NCBI GenBank assembly: GCA_949299755.1
Contig: CASGBA010000003.1
Span: 1 to 64,000 of the forward strand
DNA: 64,000 bases
Source: an uncultured Treponema sp.
GTDB taxonomy: Bacteria; Spirochaetota; Spirochaetia; Treponematales; Treponemataceae
Direction: 5' to 3'
In this document: positions 34,778 through 44,944 of the stretch, piece after piece
Numbering within the stretch: position 1 is the first letter of the stretch
Layout of the letters: each line of letters opens with the position of its first letter
The notes under the pieces: generated by a model
What the model was told of the DNA's origin: nothing
The model's input: only the letters and a program-made list of their open reading frames with translations
Databases searched by the model: none
Made by a program: the position numbers and the translations under genes

Positions 34778-35782
34778 TTATTCCGTTCCAAGATTGTCGA
34801 CAGTATAGTCACATATTTTCCAAATATTGTCCCTGCGGATAAGATAATATGTAAACCGTTTCTTTTCTTTGAATGTTATATAATCAAACCATTCAATTAC
34901 AGTTACTGTCCCCTCATTTCCCGAATAGGTTGTGTTTTCAATTTGGAATTCACTTGGAACCAGGGAAATTTCGTTTTCAGCGCGGCTTTGGGAAAGTTCT
35001 GTCTTATAGTTTTCTATCATTTCAAATCTTCCGCTTTCCGATTCATTTTGGAAACGGCGTTTGCGCACCGGGTCACGGTTTATCATTTCTTCGATATCAA
35101 GATAAAGGAAGAAACGTTCCCACTGGGATTTTTGTCTTGCGGATAGAACGGAGCTGACAACCTGATCCGGGGGAAGGGGTTGCGGTTTGAGAATTTCTCC
35201 TGTTTCTTCTGAAAGGGCAATATATCCGGATGCGGCTGCCGGAGAAGGTTCTGGTTTTACCTCCATTGTAAGCCGGTTGGATTTAATGTAGTTTTCACTG
35301 TAATCAGGAAGTCTCCTGAGTTCCGGGAAAAAACTGCATTCAAGCAGGTATAGTCCCGGCTCTTCAAGGGAGAGATAATCCTTTATATTTTCTATGAATG
35401 AATAAGATTCTCCTGGCTCTAAACTTATTTCCCTGAAATAAATTTGATTTGTCGTACTCCGTCTGCGTATCCATTCCTTGGAATTCATTAGAGGAATATT
35501 TCTGGTTGTAACCGCCTTGAATCCCAGACTGAAAAAATGGTCATCAGCCAGTTTGAATCTGTAAGTGTCTTTCCCGTTATTTGTTATGGTGAAAGTGACT
35601 AAAATCGGTCTGGAAGAGCTGTCTCCCGGATAATACGTTGTCCTTTCAACGAAACGTATTGAAATTTCCGTATTGGTGGATGCCTGTTCATCAGAACCTT
35701 CCTGGTCATCGGTTTGTGCCCATAAAAACCCACAAGCAAGTATCATTAAAAAACAGATGTTCAGAAAAGGTTTTCGTTTCAC
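34778..35782 (-). CDS. Exported protein of unknown function, spirochaete-type
   Basis: 334 aa from GTG 35782; AGGAGGAG lies just upstream, while an in-frame ATG at 35836 has no such site. A signal peptide (KPFLNICFLMILACGFLWAQ) leads to an immunoglobulin-like beta domain (VTFTITNNGKDTYRFKL; LEPGESYSFIENI; GLYLLECSFFPEL) of the intracellular proteinase inhibitor/BsuPI type, a proline-rich linker and a C-terminal domain with WFDYITFKEKKRFTYYLIRRDNIWKICDY, like the NTF2/Cys-containing exported proteins. Divergent from mfd. Likely periplasmic or lipid-anchored. No function can be given. Confidence 0.7.
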   Translation of the reverse strand: MKRKPFLNICFLMILACGFLWAQTDDQEGSDEQASTNTEISIRFVERTTYYPGDSSSRPILVTFTITNNGKDTYRFKLADDHFFSLGFKAVTTRNIPLMNSKEWIRRRSTTNQIYFREISLEPGESYSFIENIKDYLSLEEPGLYLLECSFFPELRRLPDYSENYIKSNRLTMEVKPEPSPAAASGYIALSEETGEILKPQPLPPDQVVSSVLSARQKSQWERFFLYLDIEEMINRDPVRKRRFQNESESGRFEMIENYKTELSQSRAENEISLVPSEFQIENTTYSGNEGTVTVIEWFDYITFKEKKRFTYYLIRRDNIWKICDYTVDNLGTE

Positions 35783-35889
35783 TCTGACTCCTCCTTGGAA
35801 ATCCTTTGGGATTTCTTCAAATACCAGTATCGGCATAAAACTCTTCCGGCTTGAGTCATAGAAAAAAAAATGCTACCATAGCCGTGGAG

Positions 35890-38800
35890 ATGGAAACAAA
35901 ACGTATTTTTGATTTAATCCGCCGGTGGCCTGGCCTTACCGGTGCTTTTTCTGTTTTAAAAGAGGGGAAATGGCCTTATGAGATAGAAGGCATCCAGGGC
36001 GGTTTGTTCGCCTTTTTCCTGGAAGAATATATCCGTCTTTTCCATGAGCCGCTGGTTCTTGTTGTTCCCACCGAGAAAGAAATTGAAAGTCTTTCCAGGG
36101 ATCTGGATATATCCGGTATAGATTTCGGAGTTATGCCTTGGTGGGGAACAATCCCCTACAGGCCTGTTGCCCCCGGATCCGCTGTTTTCGGGAAGAGGGC
36201 GTCTGTGTTGGCAGGGCTGCTTTCCGGCTCCTGTCCGTCTATACTTGTAATGACCCAGCGGGCTTTTTTAACGCCCGTTCCTTCCCCTGGGGATTTTTCC
36301 ACCCGGATATTTGAATTAAAAAAAGGCTCTTCCTTTGATCCTGTATCCCTTGCGGAAACCCTGGCTTCCTATGGTTATACCAGGGTTCCTAAGGTTTCTG
36401 TAAGAGGGGAATTCGCCCTCCGCGGAGAGGTTTTCGATATTTTTCTCCCCGGGGAAGAAGCCGCCCACCGTATTGTTTTCGACTTTGATAAAATTGAGGA
36501 TATTAAACTTTTTGATCCTGTTATGCAAACTTCTCTTGAAAAACTGGAAAAAGTCGTTCTATATCCCATGAAGGAAGTCCTTTGGTCGGAAGTTGAAAAA
36601 AACGCGTTAAAAAACAATCTTTCCGACGGTAACGGAAGGGATTCATCCCGTGAGCAAATGGAAAATATTTTGGCTGAACTTGAGGTTTACGGTACGTTTC
36701 CCGGGGAAGAATTCTTTTTTCCCATGGCGTCTGAAAAATCCCATTCAATTTTGGATTATCTTTCCGGCGGAAAAAATTCAGGGAAAACACCTGCTGTTTT
36801 CTTTTTGGATTATGACAGGCAGAAAAATGCCGTTGAAAGTCTCAGTCGTGAATATTCCGGTATGTATAGGAAAATAATGTCGTTTGACGACATAATGCCT
36901 TATTCTTCTTTGGTTCCTCCGCCTGAAAAAGAACTTTTGGATTTTGACGGACTTGTTTCCTCTTATAACAGACGTCTTTTATTCAGGACGCTTCATAATT
37001 CAGGTTTAAGCGATGGTGCTGGAACAGCGGTGACCATACAGTGTGAACCTGGCAGGAGTTTTTTTGGAAATATAAATTACTTAAAGGAAGAGTTGGCATC
37101 CCTTACCGCTGACGGGTGGTATGTTTGTGTTTTTGCTGAAACGGAAAACCAGGCTTTACGGATTGAATCCCTGTTGAATGGCTTTGACGTCGATGTTTTT
37201 CCTGTTAACCTGTCGTCAGGATTTTGTGTTCCTGAAATAAAACTTCTGGTAATTCAGGAAAATGAGATTTTCGGAAGACGCCGTCGTATTGTCCCTGCAG
37301 GTAAGAGGGCTAAAAGTGCTGTCATTGATACTTTCATTGAACTTACTCCGGGGGATTATGTTGTCCATGTTCAACATGGTATAGGACGCTTCAAGGGGAT
37401 TGAACGGGTAAAAATCAGAAATAATGAAAGGGATTATATAAAGCTTGAATATGCGGACGATGAAACAGTTTTTATACCTATTGAACAGGTAAATCTTGTC
37501 CAGCGTTATATTGGTAATGAAGGGGAAAATCCCCGTCTCGACCGGCTTGGTTCCAAGGCCTGGGAAAACAGAAAGAACCGTGTAAAAAAATCTGTGGAAG
37601 ACATTGCACGCAGATTAATCGATTTATATTCAAAAAGAAAAGCTGCACGGGGTTTTGTTTTTCCAAAAGATACGGAATGGCAGACGGCATTTGAGGCAGC
37701 TTTCCCCTATGAAGAAACCGATGATCAGCTTACCTGCATTGCGGAAGTTAAGGCTGATATGGAAAGTCCGTTACCCATGGACAGGTTGATTTGCGGCGAT
37801 GTGGGCTACGGAAAAACGGAGGTTGCCATGCGTGCAGCTTTCAAAGCCGTTATGGGAGGTAAGCAGACTGCTTTTCTCGCCCCCACAACAATTTTAGCTG
37901 AACAGCACTATGAAACATTGACCGAGCGTTTTAAAGGCTTTCCTGTTCAAATCGCCCAATTATCCAGGTTTGTTTCCGCAAAAGAACAGAAAAATATTAT
38001 TCAAAAAACAGCGGAAGGAAAAATAGATATACTTGTGGGGACCCACCGTATAATCCAAAAGGATATAAAATTCAAAGATTTGGGTTTGATGATAATTGAC
38101 GAGGAACAACGTTTTGGGGTTAAGGACAAGGAAAGATTGAAAGAAATGCGGACAAACATAGACTGCCTTGCCATGAGTGCGACTCCCATACCCCGTACAT
38201 TGCATATGAGTTTGCTGAAAATAAGGGATATGAGTCTTTTGACTACACCACCACAAAACCGTCAACCTATAGAAACCGTAATCTGCGAGTTTAATGCTGA
38301 AAAGATTGCCCAGGCGGTAAGAAATGAAACGGAGAGAGGAGGCCAGGTTTTTTATTTGCACAACAGGGTGGAAAGTTTGGAGGAAACTAGAATTTTCGTG
38401 CAATCAATTGTTCCGGAAATGCTTGTGGATACAGCCCACGGTCAAATGACTTCTTCCCAACTAGATGATGTTTTCCGCCGGTTTAAAATGGGTGGCTTTC
38501 ATGTGCTTATTGCCACAACAATCGTTGAAAACGGGATCGATATTCCCAATGTGAATACTATAATTATTGACCGGGCGGATATGTACGGTATTTCCCAGTT
38601 GTATCAATTACGCGGACGGGTTGGCAGGTCTGACAGGAAAGCATACGCTTATCTTATGTATCCAGAGAACCGGGCGTTGTCTGAGATAGCCATGAAAAGG
38701 CTTCAGGTTATTTCAGATTTTACAGAGCTTGGAAGTGGTTTTAAGATTGCTATGAAGGATATGGAGATAAGGGGGGCGGGAAATCTTTTAGGGATGGAAC

Positions 38801-39336
38801 AATCCGGGGAAATATATTCCGTTGGGTTTGATATGTATCTTCGTCTTCTTGAGGAAGCCGTGCAACGTCTTCAGGATAGCGATTTTGTTCCTGAATCCGA
38901 TGTATGGCTTGAACTTGAATATACAGGATTTATTCCGGATACTTATATACCGCTTGCCCAAACGAAAATGGAAATATACAAGAAAATAGCCGCCATTTCC
39001 TCTGAAGACGAATTTGATTCTGTTTGCTCTGAATTGCTTGACAGATTCGGTCCATTCCCTGATGAAGTTTCAAGCCTTCTTTCCCTTGCTGAAATAAGGA
39101 TAATTTGCCGCAAACTTTCTGTTTCCAGTTTGAAAGAAAAGAATTCTGTGGCCAGGGTTGAATTTTCCAAGGTAGCGGATATTTCAGTGGAAAAACTTCT
39201 GAGGCTTATAAAAGAAAGTGGAGGGCGTGTCAAGTTGGATGCCTCCAGTCCTAATTCAATTTTACTTGAAACCGGCCAAATAGGGTTAAGGGAAAAAAGC
39301 GAATATATCCGGGAAAAGCTTCAGCGTCTTGTTTAA
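35890..39336 (+). CDS. mfd: Transcription-repair coupling factor
   Basis: 1148 aa from ATG 35890, the usual length for the family; an in-frame TTG at 35851 would add 13 residues but has no Shine-Dalgarno. Mfd releases RNA polymerase stalled at lesions and recruits UvrA. Present are the UvrB-homology region (GGLFAFFLEEYIRLFHEPLVLVVP), the RNA polymerase-interacting domain (LTPGDYVVHVQHGIGRFKGIE), and a RecG-type helicase: Walker A CGDVGYGKTEVAMRAAF, DEEQRFGVKDKERLK, TRGGQVFYLHNRVE-like and the GRVGRS motif, followed by the C-terminal UvrA-binding domain. TRG motif region YGISQLYQLRGRVGRSDRKAYAY is intact. Monocistronic as far as can be seen. Confidence 0.96.
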   Translation: METKRIFDLIRRWPGLTGAFSVLKEGKWPYEIEGIQGGLFAFFLEEYIRLFHEPLVLVVPTEKEIESLSRDLDISGIDFGVMPWWGTIPYRPVAPGSAVFGKRASVLAGLLSGSCPSILVMTQRAFLTPVPSPGDFSTRIFELKKGSSFDPVSLAETLASYGYTRVPKVSVRGEFALRGEVFDIFLPGEEAAHRIVFDFDKIEDIKLFDPVMQTSLEKLEKVVLYPMKEVLWSEVEKNALKNNLSDGNGRDSSREQMENILAELEVYGTFPGEEFFFPMASEKSHSILDYLSGGKNSGKTPAVFFLDYDRQKNAVESLSREYSGMYRKIMSFDDIMPYSSLVPPPEKELLDFDGLVSSYNRRLLFRTLHNSGLSDGAGTAVTIQCEPGRSFFGNINYLKEELASLTADGWYVCVFAETENQALRIESLLNGFDVDVFPVNLSSGFCVPEIKLLVIQENEIFGRRRRIVPAGKRAKSAVIDTFIELTPGDYVVHVQHGIGRFKGIERVKIRNNERDYIKLEYADDETVFIPIEQVNLVQRYIGNEGENPRLDRLGSKAWENRKNRVKKSVEDIARRLIDLYSKRKAARGFVFPKDTEWQTAFEAAFPYEETDDQLTCIAEVKADMESPLPMDRLICGDVGYGKTEVAMRAAFKAVMGGKQTAFLAPTTILAEQHYETLTERFKGFPVQIAQLSRFVSAKEQKNIIQKTAEGKIDILVGTHRIIQKDIKFKDLGLMIIDEEQRFGVKDKERLKEMRTNIDCLAMSATPIPRTLHMSLLKIRDMSLLTTPPQNRQPIETVICEFNAEKIAQAVRNETERGGQVFYLHNRVESLEETRIFVQSIVPEMLVDTAHGQMTSSQLDDVFRRFKMGGFHVLIATTIVENGIDIPNVNTIIIDRADMYGISQLYQLRGRVGRSDRKAYAYLMYPENRALSEIAMKRLQVISDFTELGSGFKIAMKDMEIRGAGNLLGMEQSGEIYSVGFDMYLRLLEEAVQRLQDSDFVPESDVWLELEYTGFIPDTYIPLAQTKMEIYKKIAAISSEDEFDSVCSELLDRFGPFPDEVSSLLSLAEIRIICRKLSVSSLKEKNSVARVEFSKVADISVEKLLRLIKESGGRVKLDASSPNSILLETGQIGLREKSEYIREKLQRLV

Positions 39337-39411
39337 GCCAAGCCGCAAAATTAATTTTTATTTCATCATTATTAAATATACATAATATAATATTTATGTT
39401 AAAATAAAAGA

Positions 39412-40830
39412 ATGTATGAATTTATTTTTTCCATCGTGAAAACCTTGAATAGTTGGGTTTGGGGATGGGCAATGATTATCCTTTTGCTTGGTACCCATAT
39501 TTTCCTGACATTCAGGACAGGGTTTATTCAATGGAAATCCATTACAAAAGGTATTAGGCTTTCAATTGAGAGAGACCCCACTTCTGAAGGAGAAGTAAGT
39601 CAATTTGGAGCCCTTGTAACGGCCCTTGCTTCAACCATTGGTACTGGAAATATTATAGGTGTTGGTACAGCTATAGCATTGGGTGGGCCTGGAGCTGTTT
39701 TCTGGTGCTGGCTTACAGGTGTGTTTGGAATAGCCACAAGATATGCGGAATCCCTTATGGCCGTAAAATACCGTGTAAAAACATCAGACGGTCGTATGCA
39801 GGGTGGAGCGATGTATGTTTTGGAACGTGGCCTTAATATGAAGTGGCTGGCGGTTATTTTTGCTGTTTTTGCCGGTATTGCTTCTTTCGGTATCGGTTGC
39901 GCGACTCAGGTTAATGCCATAGCTACAGTATGTAATGAAAATTTTTCTTTTTCTCCGTTGGTGATAGGGATTATTGTTGCTGCCGCCACCGCTGTTGTTA
40001 TTTTCGGAGGAATTAAAGTAATTGCCCGTGTATGTGAAGCGCTTGTTCCATTTATGGCTTTGTTTTATGTGACAGGCTGTATTATTATTCTTTTCTTGAA
40101 TTATGATTACATAATACCTGCGCTACAGACGATATTCAGGCTTGCTTTTACAAAAGGGGCTGCTGCCGGTGGATTGGTTGGCGGAGGAATGAGGCTTGCC
40201 ATGCAGTACGGTGTAGCCAGGGGACTGTTTTCCAATGAATCCGGAATGGGATCAGCTCCAATTGCCGCCGCGGCAGCCAGGACAAAAAATCCTGTTAGAC
40301 AAGCTCTTGTTTCATCCTCCGGGACTTTCTGGGATACAGTGGTTGTTTGTCTTATGTCAGGGCTTGTCATTGTTACTACAGTTTTGAAGAATCCTGCCAT
40401 CAATGTAAATGAAATAGAGAACGGGGGAATTCTTACCTCTTTGGTTTTTTCCCAAATTCCTGTTTTTGGTTCTTTTGTCCTTGTTGTCGGTATAATAACC
40501 TTTTCTTATTCCACAATTCTGGGCTGGGCATATTACGGGGAGCGTTGTGTGGAATATTTTGCCGGAAAATACGGCCTTATTCCTTACCGCATTTTATATG
40601 TTTTCGTTGCTTTGGTTGCCCCGGTTTTATCCCTGGATATTATATGGCTTATGGCTGACACATTGAATGCTCTTATGGCTGTTCCGAATATTATAGCTGT
40701 TCTTCTTCTTTCGCCAATGATTGTCAGGGAAACAAAGACTTATATAAACAATCTGGATGCAGTTGATACATTGCCTATTCCGATTGTACTTACCGGTAAA
40801 TTTTGTAAGAAACGGAAAAACAATAAATAA
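39412..40830 (+). CDS. Alanine/glycine:cation symporter (AGCS family)
   Basis: 472 aa with about ten membrane segments. The AGCS signature is clear: GALVTALASTIGTGNIIGVGTAIALGGPGAVFW and the later RGLFSNESGMGSAPIAAAAA. It takes up alanine or glycine with sodium or protons across the inner membrane. A short basic C-terminal tail follows. Upstream is an AT-rich stretch containing TATAAT-like hexamers. Its TAA overlaps the next ATG by one base, so the methylase gene may be translated with it. No glycine riboswitch is seen. Confidence 0.93.
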   Translation: MYEFIFSIVKTLNSWVWGWAMIILLLGTHIFLTFRTGFIQWKSITKGIRLSIERDPTSEGEVSQFGALVTALASTIGTGNIIGVGTAIALGGPGAVFWCWLTGVFGIATRYAESLMAVKYRVKTSDGRMQGGAMYVLERGLNMKWLAVIFAVFAGIASFGIGCATQVNAIATVCNENFSFSPLVIGIIVAAATAVVIFGGIKVIARVCEALVPFMALFYVTGCIIILFLNYDYIIPALQTIFRLAFTKGAAAGGLVGGGMRLAMQYGVARGLFSNESGMGSAPIAAAAARTKNPVRQALVSSSGTFWDTVVVCLMSGLVIVTTVLKNPAINVNEIENGGILTSLVFSQIPVFGSFVLVVGIITFSYSTILGWAYYGERCVEYFAGKYGLIPYRILYVFVALVAPVLSLDIIWLMADTLNALMAVPNIIAVLLLSPMIVRETKTYINNLDAVDTLPIPIVLTGKFCKKRKNNK

Positions 40831-41981
40831 TGGATTGTTCAATGGATATGGAAGGGGAGGAAAAGAACAATCCGCCTCCGGTACCTTTTACAGAAGGTGT
40901 CAAATATGCCGGATCAAAACTTAAACTCCTTCCCTATATTCTGGAGTTTGCAGGATTAAACGGGTGCCGGTCGGTTTTTGACGGATTTTCCGGTTCTACC
41001 CGTGTGAGCCAAGCTTTTGCCGCTTCAGGATATTCTGTCACAGCTAACGATTGCGCTGTATACTCAAAAATTTTCAATACCGCATATTTATTGAATACGA
41101 AACCTCCTTCCGAATATGTTTCTCTGATTGAATATCTTAATTCCATCCCTCCTGAGGAAGGGTGGTTCACGCATCATTATGGCGGCGATGGTGGGAATAT
41201 TTCTTCTTTCGGTTATGATGGATTAAAAAAACCTTGGCAGAGAAAAAATACAATGAAACTCGATGCCGTCCGTCGCGAAATAGATAATCTTAATTTGGAT
41301 GAAATCAGCCGTGCCGTATGTCTCACCAGTTTAATGCTTGCTTTGGATAAAGTTGACAACACTATCGGGCATTTTGTATCTTATTTGAATAAATGGTCGG
41401 CCAGGTCATACGATGATTTAAAACTTGCTGTACCATCGCTACGGATAAATAGGTTGAAAAACACAGTGTTGAATGAAGATATTTTTTCCGCTGCGGGAAA
41501 TAAATCCGCTTCTGCTGCGGATATCGCTTATTTGGATCCGCCTTATGGCTCCAATAACGAAAAAATGCCTCCTTCCCGTATCCGTTACCGTTCTTATTAC
41601 CATATTTGGACAACGATTTGCCTTAACGATATGCCTGCCGTTACAGGGAAAGCCGGAAGGAGGGTTGATGCGGCGGACAGAAATTCACCCTCGGTATTTG
41701 AGGATTTTCGTAAAACAAAAGGAGGCGGATATGTCGCGGCGGAAGCTTTGGATTCACTCATTCAAAAACTGGAAAATCCTTTTGTCCTTTTATCTTATGG
41801 TTCCTCAGGCAGAATAGATTTATCTTCCCTTCAGGAAATACTTTCGTCCAATGGAAGGATTATCCGGGCGAAGAAAATCGATTTCAAAAAAAATGTCATG
41901 GCCTCCATGAAAAGTACGAATATATGGGCAAAGAACCCTGAAGAAAAAAACATCGAGTATCTGTTTTTGCTGGGTAAGTGA
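40830..41981 (+). CDS. Adenine-specific DNA methyltransferase, D12 class
   Basis: 383 aa. The order KYAGSKLKLLPYI (motif X), FDGFSGSTRVSQAFAASG (motif I, SAM binding), NDCAVYSKIFN and DIAYLDPPYGSN (motif IV, catalytic DPPY) is that of Dam/D12-type N6-adenine methyltransferases. No restriction endonuclease or specificity subunit is adjacent, so it is an orphan methylase or a fragment of a system split elsewhere. It starts in the stop codon of the symporter gene and ends convergent with lepB, with 5 bases between. The target site cannot be read. Start at ATG 40842 is an alternative. Confidence 0.88.
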   Translation: MDCSMDMEGEEKNNPPPVPFTEGVKYAGSKLKLLPYILEFAGLNGCRSVFDGFSGSTRVSQAFAASGYSVTANDCAVYSKIFNTAYLLNTKPPSEYVSLIEYLNSIPPEEGWFTHHYGGDGGNISSFGYDGLKKPWQRKNTMKLDAVRREIDNLNLDEISRAVCLTSLMLALDKVDNTIGHFVSYLNKWSARSYDDLKLAVPSLRINRLKNTVLNEDIFSAAGNKSASAADIAYLDPPYGSNNEKMPPSRIRYRSYYHIWTTICLNDMPAVTGKAGRRVDAADRNSPSVFEDFRKTKGGGYVAAEALDSLIQKLENPFVLLSYGSSGRIDLSSLQEILSSNGRIIRAKKIDFKKNVMASMKSTNIWAKNPEEKNIEYLFLLGK

Positions 41982-41986
41982 CCAGA

Positions 41987-43672
41987 TTATTCCGGAACAC
42001 CTATTCTTGATGGCGGCCAGAATCTGAAAACCGCCCCTCCAAGTATTCTGTCTGAATTGACATACCGGGGCTCCAGATTGGATCTGTACAGGAAGGAGTA
42101 TTTGTCTCCCGGATCTATAGCAGCCATATGTCTGTTATATGAATGACGCATATCCATGGAATTAAACCTGTTGTCACCCATCATAAAATAAGCGTTTTCT
42201 GGAATGAACTTGCCTTCACCTTCCGGGAATTCCCCGAAATTACGTTGGTCGTGGGCTGAAATATAAAAACGGTATATATCCGCATCCGCTAATAAACTGG
42301 CTCTTTGAGGATCTGACCTGAATTCAGCGGAAGTTGTGTTATTAAGTATCAGTTGTGCGTTACGGAGGATTAATCTGCCGAATACAAGTTTTGCGAGTAT
42401 ATTTAAATTCGCAGACCGTCTGTCAAAAAGATTTTCCCTCTCAGGGTTTCTAGTCCAGTCTGTCATAAAGGAGGTAAACCATGCGGAACCGCCGTTCACG
42501 GTTAGAAGGGTTCTGGCTGTTTGTTCATTGTTCATGAACATATCAGTTAATTCCAGTTTTGAAAACGGTATTATTTGTTCAAGATTTTCAAAGGATATAT
42601 CCGTGTCCCGGCCGGGTTTCATTGCTTCGAATTCCTCTGCGATTAGTCGGGCTGACTCCGCGGCTTCGCTGATGTTGAGGTTTGCGCGCATGGATTCAAC
42701 CGAAAGGAGAAGGTTATATGCTTCTTCTGAAAGCGGGAAATAACGAACCATTTCCCTTTGCGAAAGCGGCAATGAATTCAAATCCCATGTGGCCCAGGTG
42801 GCATCCTCTTGTACAGCCGAGAAATCGTCATCTCCCGCTTTTTTTGAATACAGTATTCCGTCCACCATCATCAGTTTTTCACCCGGAACTCCTGTAATTC
42901 TTTTTACCAAAGGATCCGCTTTTAAGTTCCCAAATTCGTCTTTGTTTATATTCACCGCTGTAAATGTGAGCATATACACGAGCTGTGAAATAAATGACCT
43001 TACCTCTGATTTTTTTCCGTCTTCATAATGGGGGTTACTGAAAACAATAATGTCTCCCCGTTTGTAATTACGCATTCTTGGAATTCCTGCTTCGGAAAGC
43101 GGGAATTTCGGACCGGATGGTGTTTTAACCACAATCACCCTGTCCCCAATCATAAATTCCGGAACCATTGATTCGCTGGGAATCGCATATAATTGGAAAA
43201 AAAACAAATTAATAAGAAGTACGAGACATGCGGCCTGTATCAGGGCATCGATCCATTCTAAAATATGATGGCCGATTGTTTTATGTTTCTGCTCTTGCTT
43301 TTTCAGCTTAGGATAGTATTTATCCACCCGTTTTTCGGAAAGCTGGAAAAGAAGGACAAAAGAGTAGACTGTTATTCCGATCCATAGAAGCACGGTTATA
43401 ATGTCCAAGGCAAAAGGGGCGGGCTTGTCCCCGATTCTCCGGAGAATAAAAACAGCAAAAAAAGCAAAGGGAGTATATTCTATGAATTTCCGTACCCTGC
43501 CCAGTTTTTTTTTATCTTCCGTTTTGACAAACTGTGTAAGGGTTAAAAAGTAAAAAACGATGAAAATAGCGGACAGAATAAAGGCTAGGACAGGCAAAGA
43601 AAATCCAGGATAAAAGGATAAAAGCGAAAAAACCGCGGAAAGTCCAGCCAAAATATAAAGACGTTTTGTCAT
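41987..43672 (-). CDS. lepB: Signal peptidase I with large insertion
   Basis: 561 aa from ATG 43672, with CGGGG six bases upstream; ATG 43702 adds 10 residues but would sit almost on the predicted transcription start. Four hydrophobic segments precede the catalytic domain. Ser168 lies in PSESMVPEF and the general-base Lys257 in DPLVKRITGVPGE; GDNRFNSMDMRHS near 499 is box E. Between box D and box E there are about 210 residues with helical character (e.g. LPLSQREMVRYFPLSEEAYNLL) where E. coli LepB (324 aa) has far fewer. It removes signal peptides from exported proteins in the periplasm. The insertion may bind substrate or partner. Catalytic residues intact. Confidence 0.88.
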   Translation of the reverse strand: MTKRLYILAGLSAVFSLLSFYPGFSLPVLAFILSAIFIVFYFLTLTQFVKTEDKKKLGRVRKFIEYTPFAFFAVFILRRIGDKPAPFALDIITVLLWIGITVYSFVLLFQLSEKRVDKYYPKLKKQEQKHKTIGHHILEWIDALIQAACLVLLINLFFFQLYAIPSESMVPEFMIGDRVIVVKTPSGPKFPLSEAGIPRMRNYKRGDIIVFSNPHYEDGKKSEVRSFISQLVYMLTFTAVNINKDEFGNLKADPLVKRITGVPGEKLMMVDGILYSKKAGDDDFSAVQEDATWATWDLNSLPLSQREMVRYFPLSEEAYNLLLSVESMRANLNISEAAESARLIAEEFEAMKPGRDTDISFENLEQIIPFSKLELTDMFMNNEQTARTLLTVNGGSAWFTSFMTDWTRNPERENLFDRRSANLNILAKLVFGRLILRNAQLILNNTTSAEFRSDPQRASLLADADIYRFYISAHDQRNFGEFPEGEGKFIPENAYFMMGDNRFNSMDMRHSYNRHMAAIDPGDKYSFLYRSNLEPRYVNSDRILGGAVFRFWPPSRIGVPE

Positions 43673-43708
43673 TGAAAACCCCGGGGAAGTATTTATATTC
43701 ATTTTATT

Positions 43709-43737
43709 TATTATCTGGTTTTCACCATATTTGTCAA
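43709..43737 (-). promoter_or_regulatory. Promoter of lepB
   Basis: Minus-strand TTGACA (43737-43732), 16-base spacer, GATAAT (43715-43710). The start point would fall next to ATG 43702, favouring ATG 43672 as the true start. Confidence 0.65.
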
Positions 43738-43818
43738 TAATGTCAAAAAAAATTGATAATCTTTGGTTAATATTGCAACTATGGAAAAATCAAGTTAATA
43801 TTATTTTAGGAGTGTAAT

Positions 43819-44847
43819 ATGAATACTGACAGTCTGCATCTGGTGTCTTTGGGGGAAATACTGATAGATTTTACACCCTATGGCAACGGCTTCGACAGCG
43901 AAACCGGAAATCCCTGTTACGTACAGAATCCAGGCGGGGCACCGGCAAATGTGCTTGCTTGTTTTGCAAAATTAGGAGGGCAAGCCTCTTTTATAGGTGC
44001 TGTGGGGAAGGATTCCTTTGGTTCTTTTTTGAGGGAAGCCCTCGTAAAAGCTTCTGTAAACGCTGATAATCTTGTAAGTAAGGATTATGCCGATACAACT
44101 CTGGCTTTTGTCACCCTTTCTCCTTCAGGTGACCGCTCATTTAGTTTTTACCGCCGTCCCGGTGCCGATACCTGTATAGCTCCTGAAGACGTTCCTTCCC
44201 CCGTGGTGGAAAATTGTTCCGTATTCCATTTCGGGAGCCTTTCCATGACCTGTGATCCCTCCCGTTCCGCGACATTTTCCGCTATCAGGCGGGCTTCCGC
44301 TTCTGGAGCCTTGATTTCCTTTGATCCTAACTGGAGACCTTCCCTGTGGAAGTCGAACGGAGCGGCTGTGGAGGCTATGCGTGCCGGACTTCTTTATACT
44401 GATTTATTGAAAGTTTCAGAGGAGGAGGCATTTCTTATAACCGGAGAAAAAGACAGGGAAGCCGCCGGAGCCTCTTTGCTCGAGAAAGTTCCTTTGGTTG
44501 TGATGACTTTAGGTGCTGAAGGCTGTATATTCTTTCATAAAAGCGGGAAAGCCCTTGTCCCTGCTTTTGACGTTAAAGTGGTGGATACTACTGGCGCTGG
44601 AGACGCTTTCTGGGGTGCTTTTTTGTTTTTTTTGCTTGAAGGGAAATTCAAAGGTGTTTCCCCTGTGAAGGGTGAAACACGGAAAAAAGTTTTCCGCGGA
44701 ATAATCGAGAACCTGTCTTTCGATGAGCTTTCGGAAATATGTAAGTACGCCAATGCATCTGGCTCTCTTTGCGCTTCTGGAAAAGGAGCCATTCCGGCGC
44801 TGCCTTCCAGAAATGAAATTGAAAAGTTGATTCAAACCCATGTCTGA
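43819..44847 (+). CDS. PfkB-family sugar kinase, probable fructokinase
   Basis: 342 aa with AGGAG upstream of the ATG. The PfkB fold is clear: GEILIDF, NPGGAPANVLACFAKLGGQASFIGAVGKDSFG (PfkB signature 1), YRRPGADTC, SFDPNWRPSLW (lid region) and the catalytic DTTGAGDAFWGAF (signature 2) with the aspartate in GAGD. It phosphorylates fructose or a similar sugar with ATP. Next to a sugar ABC operon on the opposite strand, convergent, so it may act on the imported sugar. The substrate is inferred from resemblance to fructokinases. Confidence 0.85.
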   Translation: MNTDSLHLVSLGEILIDFTPYGNGFDSETGNPCYVQNPGGAPANVLACFAKLGGQASFIGAVGKDSFGSFLREALVKASVNADNLVSKDYADTTLAFVTLSPSGDRSFSFYRRPGADTCIAPEDVPSPVVENCSVFHFGSLSMTCDPSRSATFSAIRRASASGALISFDPNWRPSLWKSNGAAVEAMRAGLLYTDLLKVSEEEAFLITGEKDREAAGASLLEKVPLVVMTLGAEGCIFFHKSGKALVPAFDVKVVDTTGAGDAFWGAFLFFLLEGKFKGVSPVKGETRKKVFRGIIENLSFDELSEICKYANASGSLCASGKGAIPALPSRNEIEKLIQTHV

Positions 44848-44944
44848 TAAAATATAGTCCCGGTTGAATTGAGGAGGTAAGACATTTCAACCGGGACATT
44901 GTGGCGACAGTTTTTTATCTGCCAATAACTTTTATGTATATGGT

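Noticed and set aside
39337-39411. A glycine riboswitch before the symporter
   Set aside because: Only 75 AT-rich bases, far shorter than the aptamer.
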